Below, piece by piece: positions 15,730 to 25,153 of a stretch of 64,000 nt of DNA (positions are counted from its first letter, which is position 1; every line of letters starts with the position of its first letter). The stretch covers positions 310,001-374,000 of the forward strand of contig CAZKJL010000002.1 of assembly GCA_964553135.1 (NCBI GenBank), in the 5' to 3' direction. This DNA comes from CAZKJL01 sp964553135. GTDB taxonomy: Bacteria; Patescibacteriota; Gracilibacteria; Peribacterales; Peribacteraceae. The position numbers and the translations under genes were made by a program. A model generated the notes under the pieces. That model worked only from the letters and a program-made list of their open reading frames with translations. It made no database searches and was not told the origin of the DNA.

Positions 15730-18700
15730 GTGCGTTCCCGCAACCTCTATCCCATCGGCGTTCTGACACTTCTCTTGGGTGGGCTTCTGATGATTTCTTC
15801 CGCATGGTTCGGCATGCAGCCGACCGTGTGGTTCGTGCTGTGCATCAAAGCCGTCACGTTGCTCCGAGGCTACAGCATGCTTGCCATCGGCATCGCGATC
15901 ATGCTTCTTGTGCTCGTCGTGGAGTGGCAGGCGATCTTGAACAATCGTCGCCTCATTCGCATGTCGCTGGCTCAAGTGGAGTTCACGCATCCGCGTTTGC
16001 CGAACCAAGCAGAAACCATCATCACGATGTTGTTCAGCATCGCTCTCACGTTGCTGTTCTTCCAGTTCACGTCGCACGTGTTCGCATTCGCATTCGTTCT
16101 GACGAACTCTTCGACGGAAACGTACCAGTCCGAGCAGATCTTCATGTTCGACTACGAGAACGACGGGGACATGGACTACATCGTCATCAACGGCGGCAGC
16201 GATCCGTACGACATCTACAAAAACAACGGCGGAGTAGGATTTACACGCGCAGAGATCGGCATGGGCGGCAACGCGGCGCACACGTCGCTTCAGGCCGCTG
16301 CGGGCGACGTCGATAATGACGGCGACATCGATTTCGTCATCAACGAAACCATCGGCGTGCCCATTCATCAAATCAGTATTTACAAAAATACCGGAGCCGC
16401 GGGCACATGGACGGCCACGAGCAGCATCACGCTGACGAACCAGCGCTCCGGTCTTGCGCTCGTGGATGTGGATAACGACGGCGACCTGGACATCGTCACG
16501 ACCGAAGCCAACGCGGCGGTGACCGACGGAGTGCACCTGAACAACGGCCACGGAACATTTTCCGCGGCAGCCTCCACCCTCCCCGCAGCGGAAAAAATAG
16601 CTTCAGCAGACGTGGACAGCGACGGTGATCAAGATCTTCTTCTCGGGCGCGACGTTACGATTTCCGTGTACAAGAACAGCGGTACCGGAGCCTTTACGTC
16701 ACTTGGCAGTTTCGGAGGAGTTGCACAGACGGGCATCTTTCCCGTCACCGGTGACCTCGATGCAGACGGAGATATCGATGTTCTTTTGTCATGGTCGGGT
16801 GACGGTAAAATTCGGCCGTACCTCAACGATGGCGGCGCCGGTACCTTCGTCGCCGGTACGTCATTCGGAGGCGTGGAAGATACCAAGCACGTTGCGCTCG
16901 GTGACGTGGACAACGACGGCGACTTCGATGCCATCCTCGCGGGATTCGATTCCGGCGGCACGAACGCCGGCAACGAAGTCTGGCTGAACAGCAACGGCAC
17001 GTTCACGCAGAACGGCACACCCAGCGAGGAGTCCGACTGTACGAACAACGTCGCCATCGGAGAACTCGACGGGGATGAGTCACTGGATTACGTCGCGGTC
17101 AACCAGGGCTGCGCCTCGGGAGGCGCAGCCAACCGCAACTACATCAACGATTCGACGAATGGAAATCCCTCGCCCATGCCACCCGATTCGAACACTCTTG
17201 CCGTGACGCTCTACAGCCAGAACAACCGCATCACGTCGGTGGATACGGGGGGAGACGTCGGCAAAAACACGTCCATCAAGATCGGCAACGACGGACTTCC
17301 CGTCATCGCTTATCAGGATGCCAGCAACTTCACGCTCAAGGTCATGAAGTGCGGCGACGCTTCCTGCTCGACCGGCAATACCACGACGACGGTCTCGACG
17401 GGAGTCGTATCCGGCGCGATTTCCATGGCGATACCGTCGGACGGATTCCCCGTCATCAGCTTTTACGTCGCCAACCTCACCGTCGTGAAATGCGGCAACG
17501 CGTCTTGTTCGTCGGGCAATACGACGACGGTCGTCGATCAGCCCGGCGGTACCGACGTCGGTTTGTATTCGTCCATCGCCATCGGCACGGACAACTTGCC
17601 CATCATCAGTTACTACGACAACACGAACCTCGATCTCAAGGTCACCCACTGCGGCAACGCGACATGTACCTCCGGCAACAGCACCACGTCCGTCGATACG
17701 AGCGGCAACGTCGGTCTCTACACGTCCATCACGGTTCCCTCGGACGGACGAGCGATCATCAGTTATTACGACGCGACGAACGGCAACCTGATCATCGGTC
17801 GTTGCAGTTCGGTCTCCTGCGTTTCCATCACCACGACCAGTGCGGACCTCACGGGAGACGTCGGACAGTACACGTCCGCCGCCATCTACCCCACGAGCGG
17901 GTACCCCGTCGTCGCGTACTACGACGTGACGAATACCAATCCCAAGTTTTTGAAATGCGGGAATGCAGACTGCAGCTCCGGCAACAGCATCGTCAACCTC
18001 GACAACGGAGTGTTCGGAGCGAACGACGGTCAGCACACGGCCATTGCCATCGGCAATGACGGTTTGCCGGTCGTGACGTTCTACGATGCCTCGAATACCC
18101 GTCTCGGATTTTCCAAATTTACGAACGCCGCACTTACCAGCTCCAACGGTACGTCCGTCGAATCGGTGGGCAGCAGCAACGGTACCTTCACGTCCGTTGC
18201 CGTTCCCTCGAACGGGCACCCCGTCGTCAGCTACTACGACGCGACGAACGGGAACCTGAAAGTCGTCAAATGCGGAAACCCGAGCTGCAACACCATCGTC
18301 GCGGGAGTTCCTTTGACCGACGGTGGTTCTCCCATTCACCGCTTGGCATGGGGCTCGGGAAGCGACACCATCACCCCTCCGAAGCTTCTTCAATATCAGG
18401 TGAAGATGGGTACGGGTTCGAGCACGAACAACATCGTCTCCGGTGCCACGGCGAGCCCCAACTACGTGAGCCGCGTGATGCCCGACGGGCAGGCGCGCAC
18501 GATGTACATCAAGAACCTCACGTGCAACTCCGCACTCACGTACTACTGGAGCGTGGCCGTCATGGACCCGGGTTTCAAGAAATCCTGGAGTACCCAAAGC
18601 ACGTTCGCTCTGAACTCGGACTGTTCCATGGGAACCGTGGGATCTGCTCCCGCATCCTCCTCTTCCAGTGCCGCGGGAGGCGGACTCGATCATCGCATTT

Positions 18701-20979
18701 TCGACCGCAAGGACGACGGTGGATCGATGGCGTTGTACTCGCTGCCGATTTCGTTCGTGAACGACCTCAACGGCAACGGCAGGATCGACGGACGCGAGCA
18801 GCCCATCCGGTTCGCCGGCATTCCCGTCACGGCGAGCGGCAGAACGATTGCGGGTGTGGAAATCCACACCACGCTCACGCTCAGCGACAAGGGCGATACG
18901 GTCTTCCGTTTGCCCATCGCCAATGCCAAGGGCTACACCATCAGCGTCGATGAATCCTTCCTCGGCGGATATCGCTTCACCGGTCCCACCACGCTCACCG
19001 GAGTCGTGGTGAGTCCCTCCGGCACGGGAATTTCCTTCGGAGTGAAGAGCAGCATCCTGCTCCAGTACAAGCCGTGTCTCCGCATCGGCGAGAAGCACGA
19101 TGACGAAACAAGCGGCTCGGATGCGTGGATCTTGCTGCAGCGACTGGAAGATCCGTACGGACTGCGCATCCTCCGCGACGTCGAATCGAAGCAGCAAATT
19201 CTCTCGCGCCGCAGTTTCTTCACCATTTTGACGCGCATCGCGTGCATGTCTCTCGAGACGGATCCGACCATGCTCAAAGAGGGCATTCGCAAGCGATCGG
19301 CAGTCGCATTGCCTTTGGTCGACCTGCCGTTCTCGGTGACGTCCAAGGATTCGCTGCTCGTGCATTCGCTGCTCGCCGCGGGGGTGGACGTGACGAGAGA
19401 AACGGCCATCGGACCCGCCGCCGACTTGAACTCGCCCATTGCGCGCAGCGAAATTCTGCGAGCCGTCGCAAGCTTGTTCCCTGCGGAAACCGCGATGCAC
19501 AAGAAGTCGGTGGAGTCGTACGTTTCGTCGTCGACGTCGCGCGCGTCCTCTCTCGGACTCGAGCCCGTCACCTCAACGTCGTCCGAGATGTCGGCATCCT
19601 CATCGTCTTCGGTTGCGACCCTCAATCCCATCGCATCATCGTTGAGCGTCTCATCCGCGGCATCCATCGTCCCGGTCGGAGTTTCGACGACTCCGTTCTT
19701 CGGAACGTCTTCTTCCGCCGTTTCCACGCAAGGCGCATCGGCTTCCGCCGCGACGTTGACGAACGTGACGGCGCTCTCCGCTTCATCCGTTTCATCTTCA
19801 GCATCGTCTTCGGCGGTCATGCAGGCTCTCTCGTCACTTTCCACCACCATTCAGACATCGCTCCAAACGGCCGTCGGACTTTCGTCCACGAGTTCCTCCG
19901 CTTCGTCCGTCGAACCGTTCGTCGGCCTCCCGACCGATATCGACGTCACCGATGACAGCGCTCCCGATTATTTGGCTCTCGACGGCCTCAAGATCTTGCC
20001 GCAGAGCTTCCGTACCATTTTCGGTCTGGACTTGGGCGTGACCACGCAGGAAGCATCCCTGCTCCTCGTGCGTACGGCGTTCCGCCTCGGCCGCATTCCG
20101 CTTCTGCCCGACATCGAAGAGGAAAACGCGAAGAGCGCCGCACCTCCCGAAACGTTCATGTCGCTTCTTCCGTCAGAACTCAAACTTGCGTGCCTGGAAG
20201 AAGATCCCGACCGTGCAATGTCGGTGATCTTCACCGACATTCTGCCGGGCGATCCGCTCTTCACCGACGTGCATTCGCTGCTGTCGCTCAAGATCAAAAA
20301 CGGCGACGACAAAGATCAGTGGCTTCTCGCCGCCACGCGTCGTCCCACCGAACTCGGTGTTGCCAAAGGCCAGCTCAAGGCCGTTCTCGACGAACCGGTC
20401 TCGGTTCTGGAGACGCTTCGCACGTTGCTCGTGCTGTCGTGCATGCCGCCGGAAACCAGAATCGAATTGATTCAGAATGGGGGCAAAATTACCTCGCAGG
20501 GAAGCGCCGCCACCAGAGTGGCACGCGACATGCTCTCGGATCTTCCGCGAGACGTCAGCTTCGCTTCGCGCGTCATGTACAAATCCCAGGACCATCAAAA
20601 GGAATTCGATCTCTCGCTTTTGGGCTACGCCCCGTCGCTCCTCCGAGGGGAGGCGCGCAGTCCGGCGGAAAGTTTTTCCGTGGAGGAGGCGGGTGACGTT
20701 CTGGCTTCCGCGGTCCTCGGCATCGCCGTCCGCGAAAAGCAGATCACGCCGCAAGCGGCCGAAGGCATGGCGAATGTGCTCGCGACCGCCATTCGCAAAG
20801 ATCTTGCCGGCGAAGACATCGATTGGCGCAGCGAAGAAATTCTTCGCAAGACGCCTTTCACGCGCGGCATGCTCTTCAAGTTCCTCTCCTCCGTCATCGA
20901 TTCTTCGCCGCTCTCCGCCGAGCTTGCCGGGGAGGAAATGCCTGCCACGGGCCAGCTGTGGTGGGATCGCATCAAGTAA
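15730..20979 (+). CDS. Giant surface protein: membrane helices, FG-GAP repeats, SdrD-B-like domain, Ser-rich linkers
   Basis: 1749 residues. Three hydrophobic stretches (about 7-27, 40-65, 97-125) anchor the N-terminus. Then come FG-GAP/VCBS-type repeats with Ca-binding-like D-x-D-x-D-G-D loops (DVDNDGDIDF, DVDNDGDLDI; about 140-470). About eight 55-residue repeats follow (pattern SIAIG-DNLPIISYYDNTN, then CGNATC), predicted as beta-propeller blades. A fibronectin-like stretch, a Ser run and an SdrD-B-like domain (DLNGNGRIDGREQ) come next. A long Ser/Ala/Thr linker precedes a helical, faintly SLH-like C-terminal third. Start is GTG 15730 after an extended -10. It ends two bases before the next gene. 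Likely a cell-surface adhesin or scaffold; the ligand is unknown. Confidence 0.8.
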   Translation: MRSRNLYPIGVLTLLLGGLLMISSAWFGMQPTVWFVLCIKAVTLLRGYSMLAIGIAIMLLVLVVEWQAILNNRRLIRMSLAQVEFTHPRLPNQAETIITMLFSIALTLLFFQFTSHVFAFAFVLTNSSTETYQSEQIFMFDYENDGDMDYIVINGGSDPYDIYKNNGGVGFTRAEIGMGGNAAHTSLQAAAGDVDNDGDIDFVINETIGVPIHQISIYKNTGAAGTWTATSSITLTNQRSGLALVDVDNDGDLDIVTTEANAAVTDGVHLNNGHGTFSAAASTLPAAEKIASADVDSDGDQDLLLGRDVTISVYKNSGTGAFTSLGSFGGVAQTGIFPVTGDLDADGDIDVLLSWSGDGKIRPYLNDGGAGTFVAGTSFGGVEDTKHVALGDVDNDGDFDAILAGFDSGGTNAGNEVWLNSNGTFTQNGTPSEESDCTNNVAIGELDGDESLDYVAVNQGCASGGAANRNYINDSTNGNPSPMPPDSNTLAVTLYSQNNRITSVDTGGDVGKNTSIKIGNDGLPVIAYQDASNFTLKVMKCGDASCSTGNTTTTVSTGVVSGAISMAIPSDGFPVISFYVANLTVVKCGNASCSSGNTTTVVDQPGGTDVGLYSSIAIGTDNLPIISYYDNTNLDLKVTHCGNATCTSGNSTTSVDTSGNVGLYTSITVPSDGRAIISYYDATNGNLIIGRCSSVSCVSITTTSADLTGDVGQYTSAAIYPTSGYPVVAYYDVTNTNPKFLKCGNADCSSGNSIVNLDNGVFGANDGQHTAIAIGNDGLPVVTFYDASNTRLGFSKFTNAALTSSNGTSVESVGSSNGTFTSVAVPSNGHPVVSYYDATNGNLKVVKCGNPSCNTIVAGVPLTDGGSPIHRLAWGSGSDTITPPKLLQYQVKMGTGSSTNNIVSGATASPNYVSRVMPDGQARTMYIKNLTCNSALTYYWSVAVMDPGFKKSWSTQSTFALNSDCSMGTVGSAPASSSSSAAGGGLDHRIFDRKDDGGSMALYSLPISFVNDLNGNGRIDGREQPIRFAGIPVTASGRTIAGVEIHTTLTLSDKGDTVFRLPIANAKGYTISVDESFLGGYRFTGPTTLTGVVVSPSGTGISFGVKSSILLQYKPCLRIGEKHDDETSGSDAWILLQRLEDPYGLRILRDVESKQQILSRRSFFTILTRIACMSLETDPTMLKEGIRKRSAVALPLVDLPFSVTSKDSLLVHSLLAAGVDVTRETAIGPAADLNSPIARSEILRAVASLFPAETAMHKKSVESYVSSSTSRASSLGLEPVTSTSSEMSASSSSSVATLNPIASSLSVSSAASIVPVGVSTTPFFGTSSSAVSTQGASASAATLTNVTALSASSVSSSASSSAVMQALSSLSTTIQTSLQTAVGLSSTSSSASSVEPFVGLPTDIDVTDDSAPDYLALDGLKILPQSFRTIFGLDLGVTTQEASLLLVRTAFRLGRIPLLPDIEEENAKSAAPPETFMSLLPSELKLACLEEDPDRAMSVIFTDILPGDPLFTDVHSLLSLKIKNGDDKDQWLLAATRRPTELGVAKGQLKAVLDEPVSVLETLRTLLVLSCMPPETRIELIQNGGKITSQGSAATRVARDMLSDLPRDVSFASRVMYKSQDHQKEFDLSLLGYAPSLLRGEARSPAESFSVEEAGDVLASAVLGIAVREKQITPQAAEGMANVLATAIRKDLAGEDIDWRSEEILRKTPFTRGMLFKFLSSVIDSSPLSAELAGEEMPATGQLWWDRIK

Positions 20980-20981
20980 TC

Positions 20982-21614
20982 ATGTTCCGCTCACTCGTCC
21001 TCATCGGCTCCATCGGAAGCTTCCTCACCGCGGCCATGTTGCCGCAGGGGGGCATCGATGCCCGAGCCCTCGCGGTAGCCGTTGCCGAGCGGGGTGAAAT
21101 TTCCATGGGCGTGGCCTCGTCCACCGAAGCGTCCATCCAAAAAGCGGCGACGATCCTCAAGACGGTGTCGCAGGATCCCAAGCTGAAGGCCGCGCTCCTG
21201 GCCGCACACGACAACATTCCGGCCGCCGATATCGAAGCCGCGAGCAAAGCACTCCTCGCTCTTGCGCCGTCGCCCAAGACCATCGCCAAGAAGGCCGTGA
21301 AGACCGCGCTGAATTCCATGAAAAAGCCGCAGGTTTCCGCCATGTGGAAAACGATGAAGGCCGAAACCGACGACGCGGAGTTCAAGCGTTCCATCGATCG
21401 CATCGAATTCGCCACCAAGAAACAGGACATCCGACTCTGCATCGATGACGTCATTCCGTCGACCGCCGAAGACACTGGCGGCACGGCCACGGAAGGGGAT
21501 TATCTCGCGCTCTGCATCGCCCGCATCACGCGGGACGAAAGCCGATGCGACCAAATTTCCGCCACGCTCACGATTCCGCTCCGCTTGCTCTGTACCGAAG
21601 AGCTGGCGGCGTAG
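20982..21614 (+). CDS. Secreted hypothetical protein, partner of the FG-GAP gene
   Basis: 210 residues with a weak signal peptide (about 1-27, LVLIGSIGSFLTAAML), an Ala/Lys-rich helical middle, and a C-terminal segment with four Cys. The segment ARITRDESRCDQI resembles the TKDPSACELL motif of the 11-14 kb paralogues, suggesting a shared small Cys repeat. ATG 20982 follows the previous stop by two bases, so it is co-expressed with the FG-GAP protein. No family recognised. Confidence 0.7.
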   Translation: MFRSLVLIGSIGSFLTAAMLPQGGIDARALAVAVAERGEISMGVASSTEASIQKAATILKTVSQDPKLKAALLAAHDNIPAADIEAASKALLALAPSPKTIAKKAVKTALNSMKKPQVSAMWKTMKAETDDAEFKRSIDRIEFATKKQDIRLCIDDVIPSTAEDTGGTATEGDYLALCIARITRDESRCDQISATLTIPLRLLCTEELAA

Positions 21615-21647
21615 AAACGCTGTGGTCCCGTACTGTGCTTTTCTCTC

Positions 21648-21653
21648 TACAAT
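21648..21653 (+). promoter_or_regulatory. -10 element (TACAAT) for the LOG-family gene
   Basis: TACAAT ends 13 bases before ATG 21667; short leader without SD. Confidence 0.4.
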
Positions 21654-21666
21654 CCCTCACACACCT

Positions 21667-22272
21667 ATGGAAAAACGAAAACTGAAAATCGGCGTCATGG
21701 GCTCGGCCAGCGGTCCGCAGATCGAGGACCCGGTGGCACGTGCCAAGGCCACCAAGCTCGGTGAGGAGGTTGCTCGACGCGGGTACATCCTCATCAACGG
21801 CGCGTGTCCCGGCTTGCCGCACGACGCCATGGAAGCCGCCAAGAAGGGTGGAGGACTCACCATGGGCATTTCGCCCGCGTTCTCCGAATACGAACACATC
21901 AACGAGTACCTGTCTCCCGCAGGCCACGACATCATCGTGTTCACGGGCATGGGTTTCATGGAGCGCGACATCATCAACATTCGTTCCAGCGATGCCATCG
22001 TCATCATCGGCGGCGGCATCGGTACCTTGAACGAGCTCACCATCGCCTACGATGAAGGTCGTCCCATCGGTATCGTCACGAACTCCGGCGGCATCAGCAA
22101 CGCCGTGCCGCACGTCGTGGAAGAGCTGTGCAAGCGCAAAATTCCGCCGAACATGGTGTTCGATGACGATCCGACCAAACTCCTCGACAAGCTCGAGCAG
22201 GTCGTTCGCGAATATCCGCTGCCCATTCACGAAGACGGCCGCGTGAAAGACAGGAAGGACGGCAGGGGATAG
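21667..22272 (+). CDS. LOG/SLOG-family protein (possible nucleotide phosphoribohydrolase)
   Basis: 201 residues forming a Rossmann-like fold typical of the former 'lysine decarboxylase' (LOG) family: an early Gly-rich loop (VMGSASGP), a central strand with R-S-S-D (NIRSSDAIVIIGGG) and the GGGIGTLNEL motif, equivalent to PGGxGTxxE. LOG enzymes release bases from nucleoside 5'-monophosphates; some SLOG proteins instead sense nucleotides, so the substrate is open. ATG 21667 is chosen because it follows a TACAAT -10; the frame is open for 74 codons upstream but overlaps the previous gene. It converges on der. Confidence 0.75.
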   Translation: MEKRKLKIGVMGSASGPQIEDPVARAKATKLGEEVARRGYILINGACPGLPHDAMEAAKKGGGLTMGISPAFSEYEHINEYLSPAGHDIIVFTGMGFMERDIINIRSSDAIVIIGGGIGTLNELTIAYDEGRPIGIVTNSGGISNAVPHVVEELCKRKIPPNMVFDDDPTKLLDKLEQVVREYPLPIHEDGRVKDRKDGRG

Positions 22273-22312
22273 TCACGCAGAACGTGCGGACGTACGAAAG
22301 TGAACGGTGCTT

Positions 22313-23716
22313 TTACTCTTTCGCTTTGCGCGACTTCTTTTTGCTCATGGGGTTCGGAGCGTTTTCTTCTTCGGTGCCGCGCGTCACCCAGCGAATCGGA
22401 GTACCGTCGAAGCCGAACGTTTCGCGCAAACGGTTTTCCATGTAGCGGATCTGCGAGATGGACACGCGCTTGGGGTTTTTGACGAAAATGACGAACGTCG
22501 GCGGCACGTCTTTGGCCTGCGTGATGTGCTTGGCGCGAGCGATTTCTCCCATCGGTTGTCCGTGGACGACTTGCTCGAACCAGCGGCGGAGGTCGCGCGT
22601 GGAGAGGCGACGCACGCGGCTTTGCTGCACCGATTCCACGATGTCGAAGAGTTTCGTGAGTCCTTCGCGCGTGACGGCGGAGCAGGGGATCACTTTCGCA
22701 AATTTGCTGCAGAAGTGCAGTGCCACTTTCACGTATTCGGTGGCTTGCGTGCGCTTCTCGCCTTTCATGAGGTCGATTTTGTTGAGCAAGATGATGAGGC
22801 CCTTGCCGCTTTCCACTGCGAGCGCCGCGATGCGCTTGTCTTGTTGTGCGGGCTGTTCGGACGCATCCAGCACCAAGATCACCACGTCGGCTTCGTCGAT
22901 GGCGCTCTGGGTGCGCATCATGGCGTACTGTTCCAGGTCATCCACACGGCGCGCGTGCTTTTTGAGGCCCGCGGTGTCCACGAGCACGAAACGTTTGCCG
23001 TGGTAGTTCACCTCGGTGTCCGTGCTGTCGCGCGTGGTTCCGGCGATGGGGGAGACCATGAGAGGGGAGCGCTCGCGTTCCATTTCCGTCATGAGTGCGT
23101 TCACAATGGAGCTCTTGCCGACGTTCGGTTTTCCGATGATGGCGATCTTCGGGGCGGTTCCCGCATCCAGTTCCTCGGGAGGCAGCGGACCGAAGTTGAG
23201 ATCGCGGAGTTTTCCGGCGATGGCCATCTTGAGCTTCTCCATGCCGAGTTTGTGGATGGCGCTTACGGCGATCATGTCGTCGCCGATGTTCATTTCCTGG
23301 TAATCGAGCGGCATGGCGTCGAGCGCGTTCGGCGTATCGGCTTTCGTGATGGCGACGATCACCGGGACGTGACGTCGGCGCTGTTTACGGATCATGTCGA
23401 CCACCGTACGGTCGTCGGAAGTGATTTCCTCGCGGCCGCTCACGGTGAAGATGATGACGTCGGCGTACTCGATGGCGAGCGTGGACTGCGACTTCACGTC
23501 GGCCTCAAAGTCTTTGTCGCGCGTGGAACCGATGCCTCCCGTATCAAGAATGACGAATGGAATGCCGTCGGCTTCGATGCGCTGGCTGATGATGTCGCGC
23601 GTCGTACCCGGCACTTCGCTTTCGATGGCACGCCTGGCACCCACGAGTCTGTTGAAGAGCGTGGATTTGCCGGTATTCGGCCTGCCGATAATCGCGACGA
23701 CGGGGAGTTTGGCCAT
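22313..23716 (-). CDS. der: GTPase Der (EngA), 50S ribosome assembly
   Basis: 467 residues with two tandem GTPase domains. Domain 1 shows GRPNTGKS (11-18), DTGG and ITKAD (variant of NKxD); domain 2 shows GKPNVGKS (about 195), DTAG and LNKID. The KH-like C-terminal domain includes PPTFVIFVKNPKRVS and RYMENRLRETFGFDGTPIR. It ends in a Lys/Arg tail (KKKSRKAKE). Length matches the family. Der binds the ribosome and acts in maturation of the large subunit. It is divergent from the AAA+ gene at 23810; an extended -10 TGC-TAAACT (23729-23737) precedes it. Confidence 0.95.
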   Translation of the reverse strand: MAKLPVVAIIGRPNTGKSTLFNRLVGARRAIESEVPGTTRDIISQRIEADGIPFVILDTGGIGSTRDKDFEADVKSQSTLAIEYADVIIFTVSGREEITSDDRTVVDMIRKQRRRHVPVIVAITKADTPNALDAMPLDYQEMNIGDDMIAVSAIHKLGMEKLKMAIAGKLRDLNFGPLPPEELDAGTAPKIAIIGKPNVGKSSIVNALMTEMERERSPLMVSPIAGTTRDSTDTEVNYHGKRFVLVDTAGLKKHARRVDDLEQYAMMRTQSAIDEADVVILVLDASEQPAQQDKRIAALAVESGKGLIILLNKIDLMKGEKRTQATEYVKVALHFCSKFAKVIPCSAVTREGLTKLFDIVESVQQSRVRRLSTRDLRRWFEQVVHGQPMGEIARAKHITQAKDVPPTFVIFVKNPKRVSISQIRYMENRLRETFGFDGTPIRWVTRGTEEENAPNPMSKKKSRKAKE

Positions 23717-23728
23717 GGTTGAGCGTTC

Positions 23729-23737
23729 AGTTTAGCA
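23729..23737 (-). promoter_or_regulatory. der extended -10 (TGC-TAAACT)
   Basis: Read on the minus strand; 12 bases before ATG 23716. Confidence 0.4.
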
Positions 23738-23794
23738 GAAGCTTGTCACAAAAGATCCACTCTCCGTCTGTTTTCTTGCATTTCTGCGGGGCTT

Positions 23795-23803
23795 TGCAAG
23801 AAT
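23795..23803 (+). promoter_or_regulatory. Extended -10 (TGC-AAGAAT) for the AAA+ regulator
   Basis: AAGAAT at 23798-23803 ends 6 bases before ATG 23810, the leaderless spacing. Confidence 0.4.
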
Positions 23804-23809
23804 CCGGCC

Positions 23810-24952
23810 ATGCACACTCCCACTTCCGCCACCGCCGAAAGCACTCGCAGAATCGATCCGCCTCATCTCCTCAACGGTCAGCGAAAAGCCAAGGCCGCCG
23901 AAGTGGAAGCGTCGGTCCGCAGAGAATTGGGTCTCGTCATCGAAGAAGATCCGCTCATGGGGGCGATGTGGGAACAGGTCAAAATGCAGGCGCTCAATCC
24001 CCGACCGTCGCTCGTTCAGGGACGAGTGGGTGCGGGCAAAGAATTGGTCTCCAAAGCCGTCGGAATGTTGTGGATGCCGGACAGACTGGAGGAGGGCGTC
24101 AGGCCATCCGTCGTGCGTTCCACATCGCTCAGTGAAGGAGTGGCGGAATCGGAATTCTTCGGACACGAGAAAGGAGCGTTCACCAGCGCATTCGAGAGAC
24201 GCATCGGAGCTTTTGAATCGCAGATGAACGGAGGTGCCGTGGTTCTCGATGAGATCGGAGACGTTCCCCCGAAAATGCAGGCCAAGCTGCTCGCCGCTCT
24301 CGAGAGTCCCAATGAATTCAGCCGCGTCGGCAGCAACAAGACACTGAATTTCCACGGCAAAGCGGTTTCTTCCACCCACAGGGATTTGGACCAGATGGTC
24401 GTGGACGGAACGTTCCGCGAAGATCTTTTGTCGCGCCTCCGCGCCGCAGGCGTCATCGTGGTGCCGACGCTGCAGGAGCGCTCTCTCGAGCATCGCAGCT
24501 TGCTCATCGATAAATTCCTCGCCGACGTCGCCGCAACGCAAGGCATTGCAGAAAATCCCTCCACGCTCATGACCTCCGGCGCGCGCGGATACTTGCTCGT
24601 CGAGAACTTTCCCGCAAACGTTCGTGACCTCAGAAACGTCATTGAGCAGGCGTTCTTTGCGGCGTATCAGGCCAACACGTTCCCCATCGATTCGCATCAT
24701 CTTCAAAAGCCCGCACCCTATAGCGGCAAGCAGCCGCACTCGTCGCATTCGCCCGACGCTCCGGTGGGCGATCTCAAGCTCGCATCGCAAAATTCGGAAA
24801 GAGACATCATCATCAGGACTCTCGTTGCGAACAATTATCAACGCACGAACACGGCAAGGCAGCTCGGCATCAGCCGCGTCACGCTCTACAACAAGATGAA
24901 GAAGTACGGTCTCATGGAGCAGGTCAGTCATCAACCCGACGCCACGGCGTAA
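23810..24952 (+). CDS. NtrC-like AAA+ enhancer-binding protein with altered GAFTGA loop
   Basis: 380 residues: a short N-terminus with no receiver or GAF domain, a sigma54-activator-type AAA+ domain and a C-terminal Fis-type HTH (NTARQLGISRVTLYNKMKKYGL). Walker A is GRVGAGKE (71-78, usually GESGTGKE), Walker B VVLDEIGD with D147/E148. The sigma54-contacting loop is GAFTSA (122-127) instead of GAFTGA, and the sensor/arginine-finger region (FREDLLSRLRAAGV) is kept. Family members use ATP to remodel sigma54 holoenzyme. The changed loop and missing sensory domain question that role here; it might serve another partner. The divergent neighbour is der. Confidence 0.85.
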   Translation: MHTPTSATAESTRRIDPPHLLNGQRKAKAAEVEASVRRELGLVIEEDPLMGAMWEQVKMQALNPRPSLVQGRVGAGKELVSKAVGMLWMPDRLEEGVRPSVVRSTSLSEGVAESEFFGHEKGAFTSAFERRIGAFESQMNGGAVVLDEIGDVPPKMQAKLLAALESPNEFSRVGSNKTLNFHGKAVSSTHRDLDQMVVDGTFREDLLSRLRAAGVIVVPTLQERSLEHRSLLIDKFLADVAATQGIAENPSTLMTSGARGYLLVENFPANVRDLRNVIEQAFFAAYQANTFPIDSHHLQKPAPYSGKQPHSSHSPDAPVGDLKLASQNSERDIIIRTLVANNYQRTNTARQLGISRVTLYNKMKKYGLMEQVSHQPDATA

Positions 24953-24955
24953 GAG

Positions 24956-25153
24956 TTACTTCTTCTTCGGATCTTCCGCAGTCTTGGGTTGCACCAGTCC
25001 GCGCTTGGCGATGTTCTGTTTGGCCGCATCGAGGCGGCTCTGCTGTGCGCGTCTTTGAGCCACCGGAGTCTCCCTGTGAGCATCGGACTGCTCTGCGAGT
25101 TCGATGGCTCTGAGAAGGTTCGCGTCGTACGTTCGCCGAATGTCGTCGCCTTC
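24956..25153 (-). pseudogene. In-frame continuation of the 25154 gene beyond an amber codon
   Basis: After the TAG at 25154-25156 the same frame stays open for 65 codons to TAA at 24956-24958. It encodes a charged helical sequence (begins EGDDIRRTYDANLLRAIELA, ends KTAEDPKKK) with codon use like its neighbours. There is no plausible ATG start of its own, so it looks like the severed C-terminus of the upstream protein. Confidence 0.65.

Noticed and set aside
17080..19500. Minus-strand ORF of 806 residues
   Set aside because: Antisense shadow of the FG-GAP repeat gene; Arg/Asp/Val-rich composition typical of reversed high-GC coding.
22307..23722. Plus-strand ORF of 471 residues
   Set aside because: It lies exactly opposite der, is His/Arg/Asp-rich and has no motifs; der is unambiguous.
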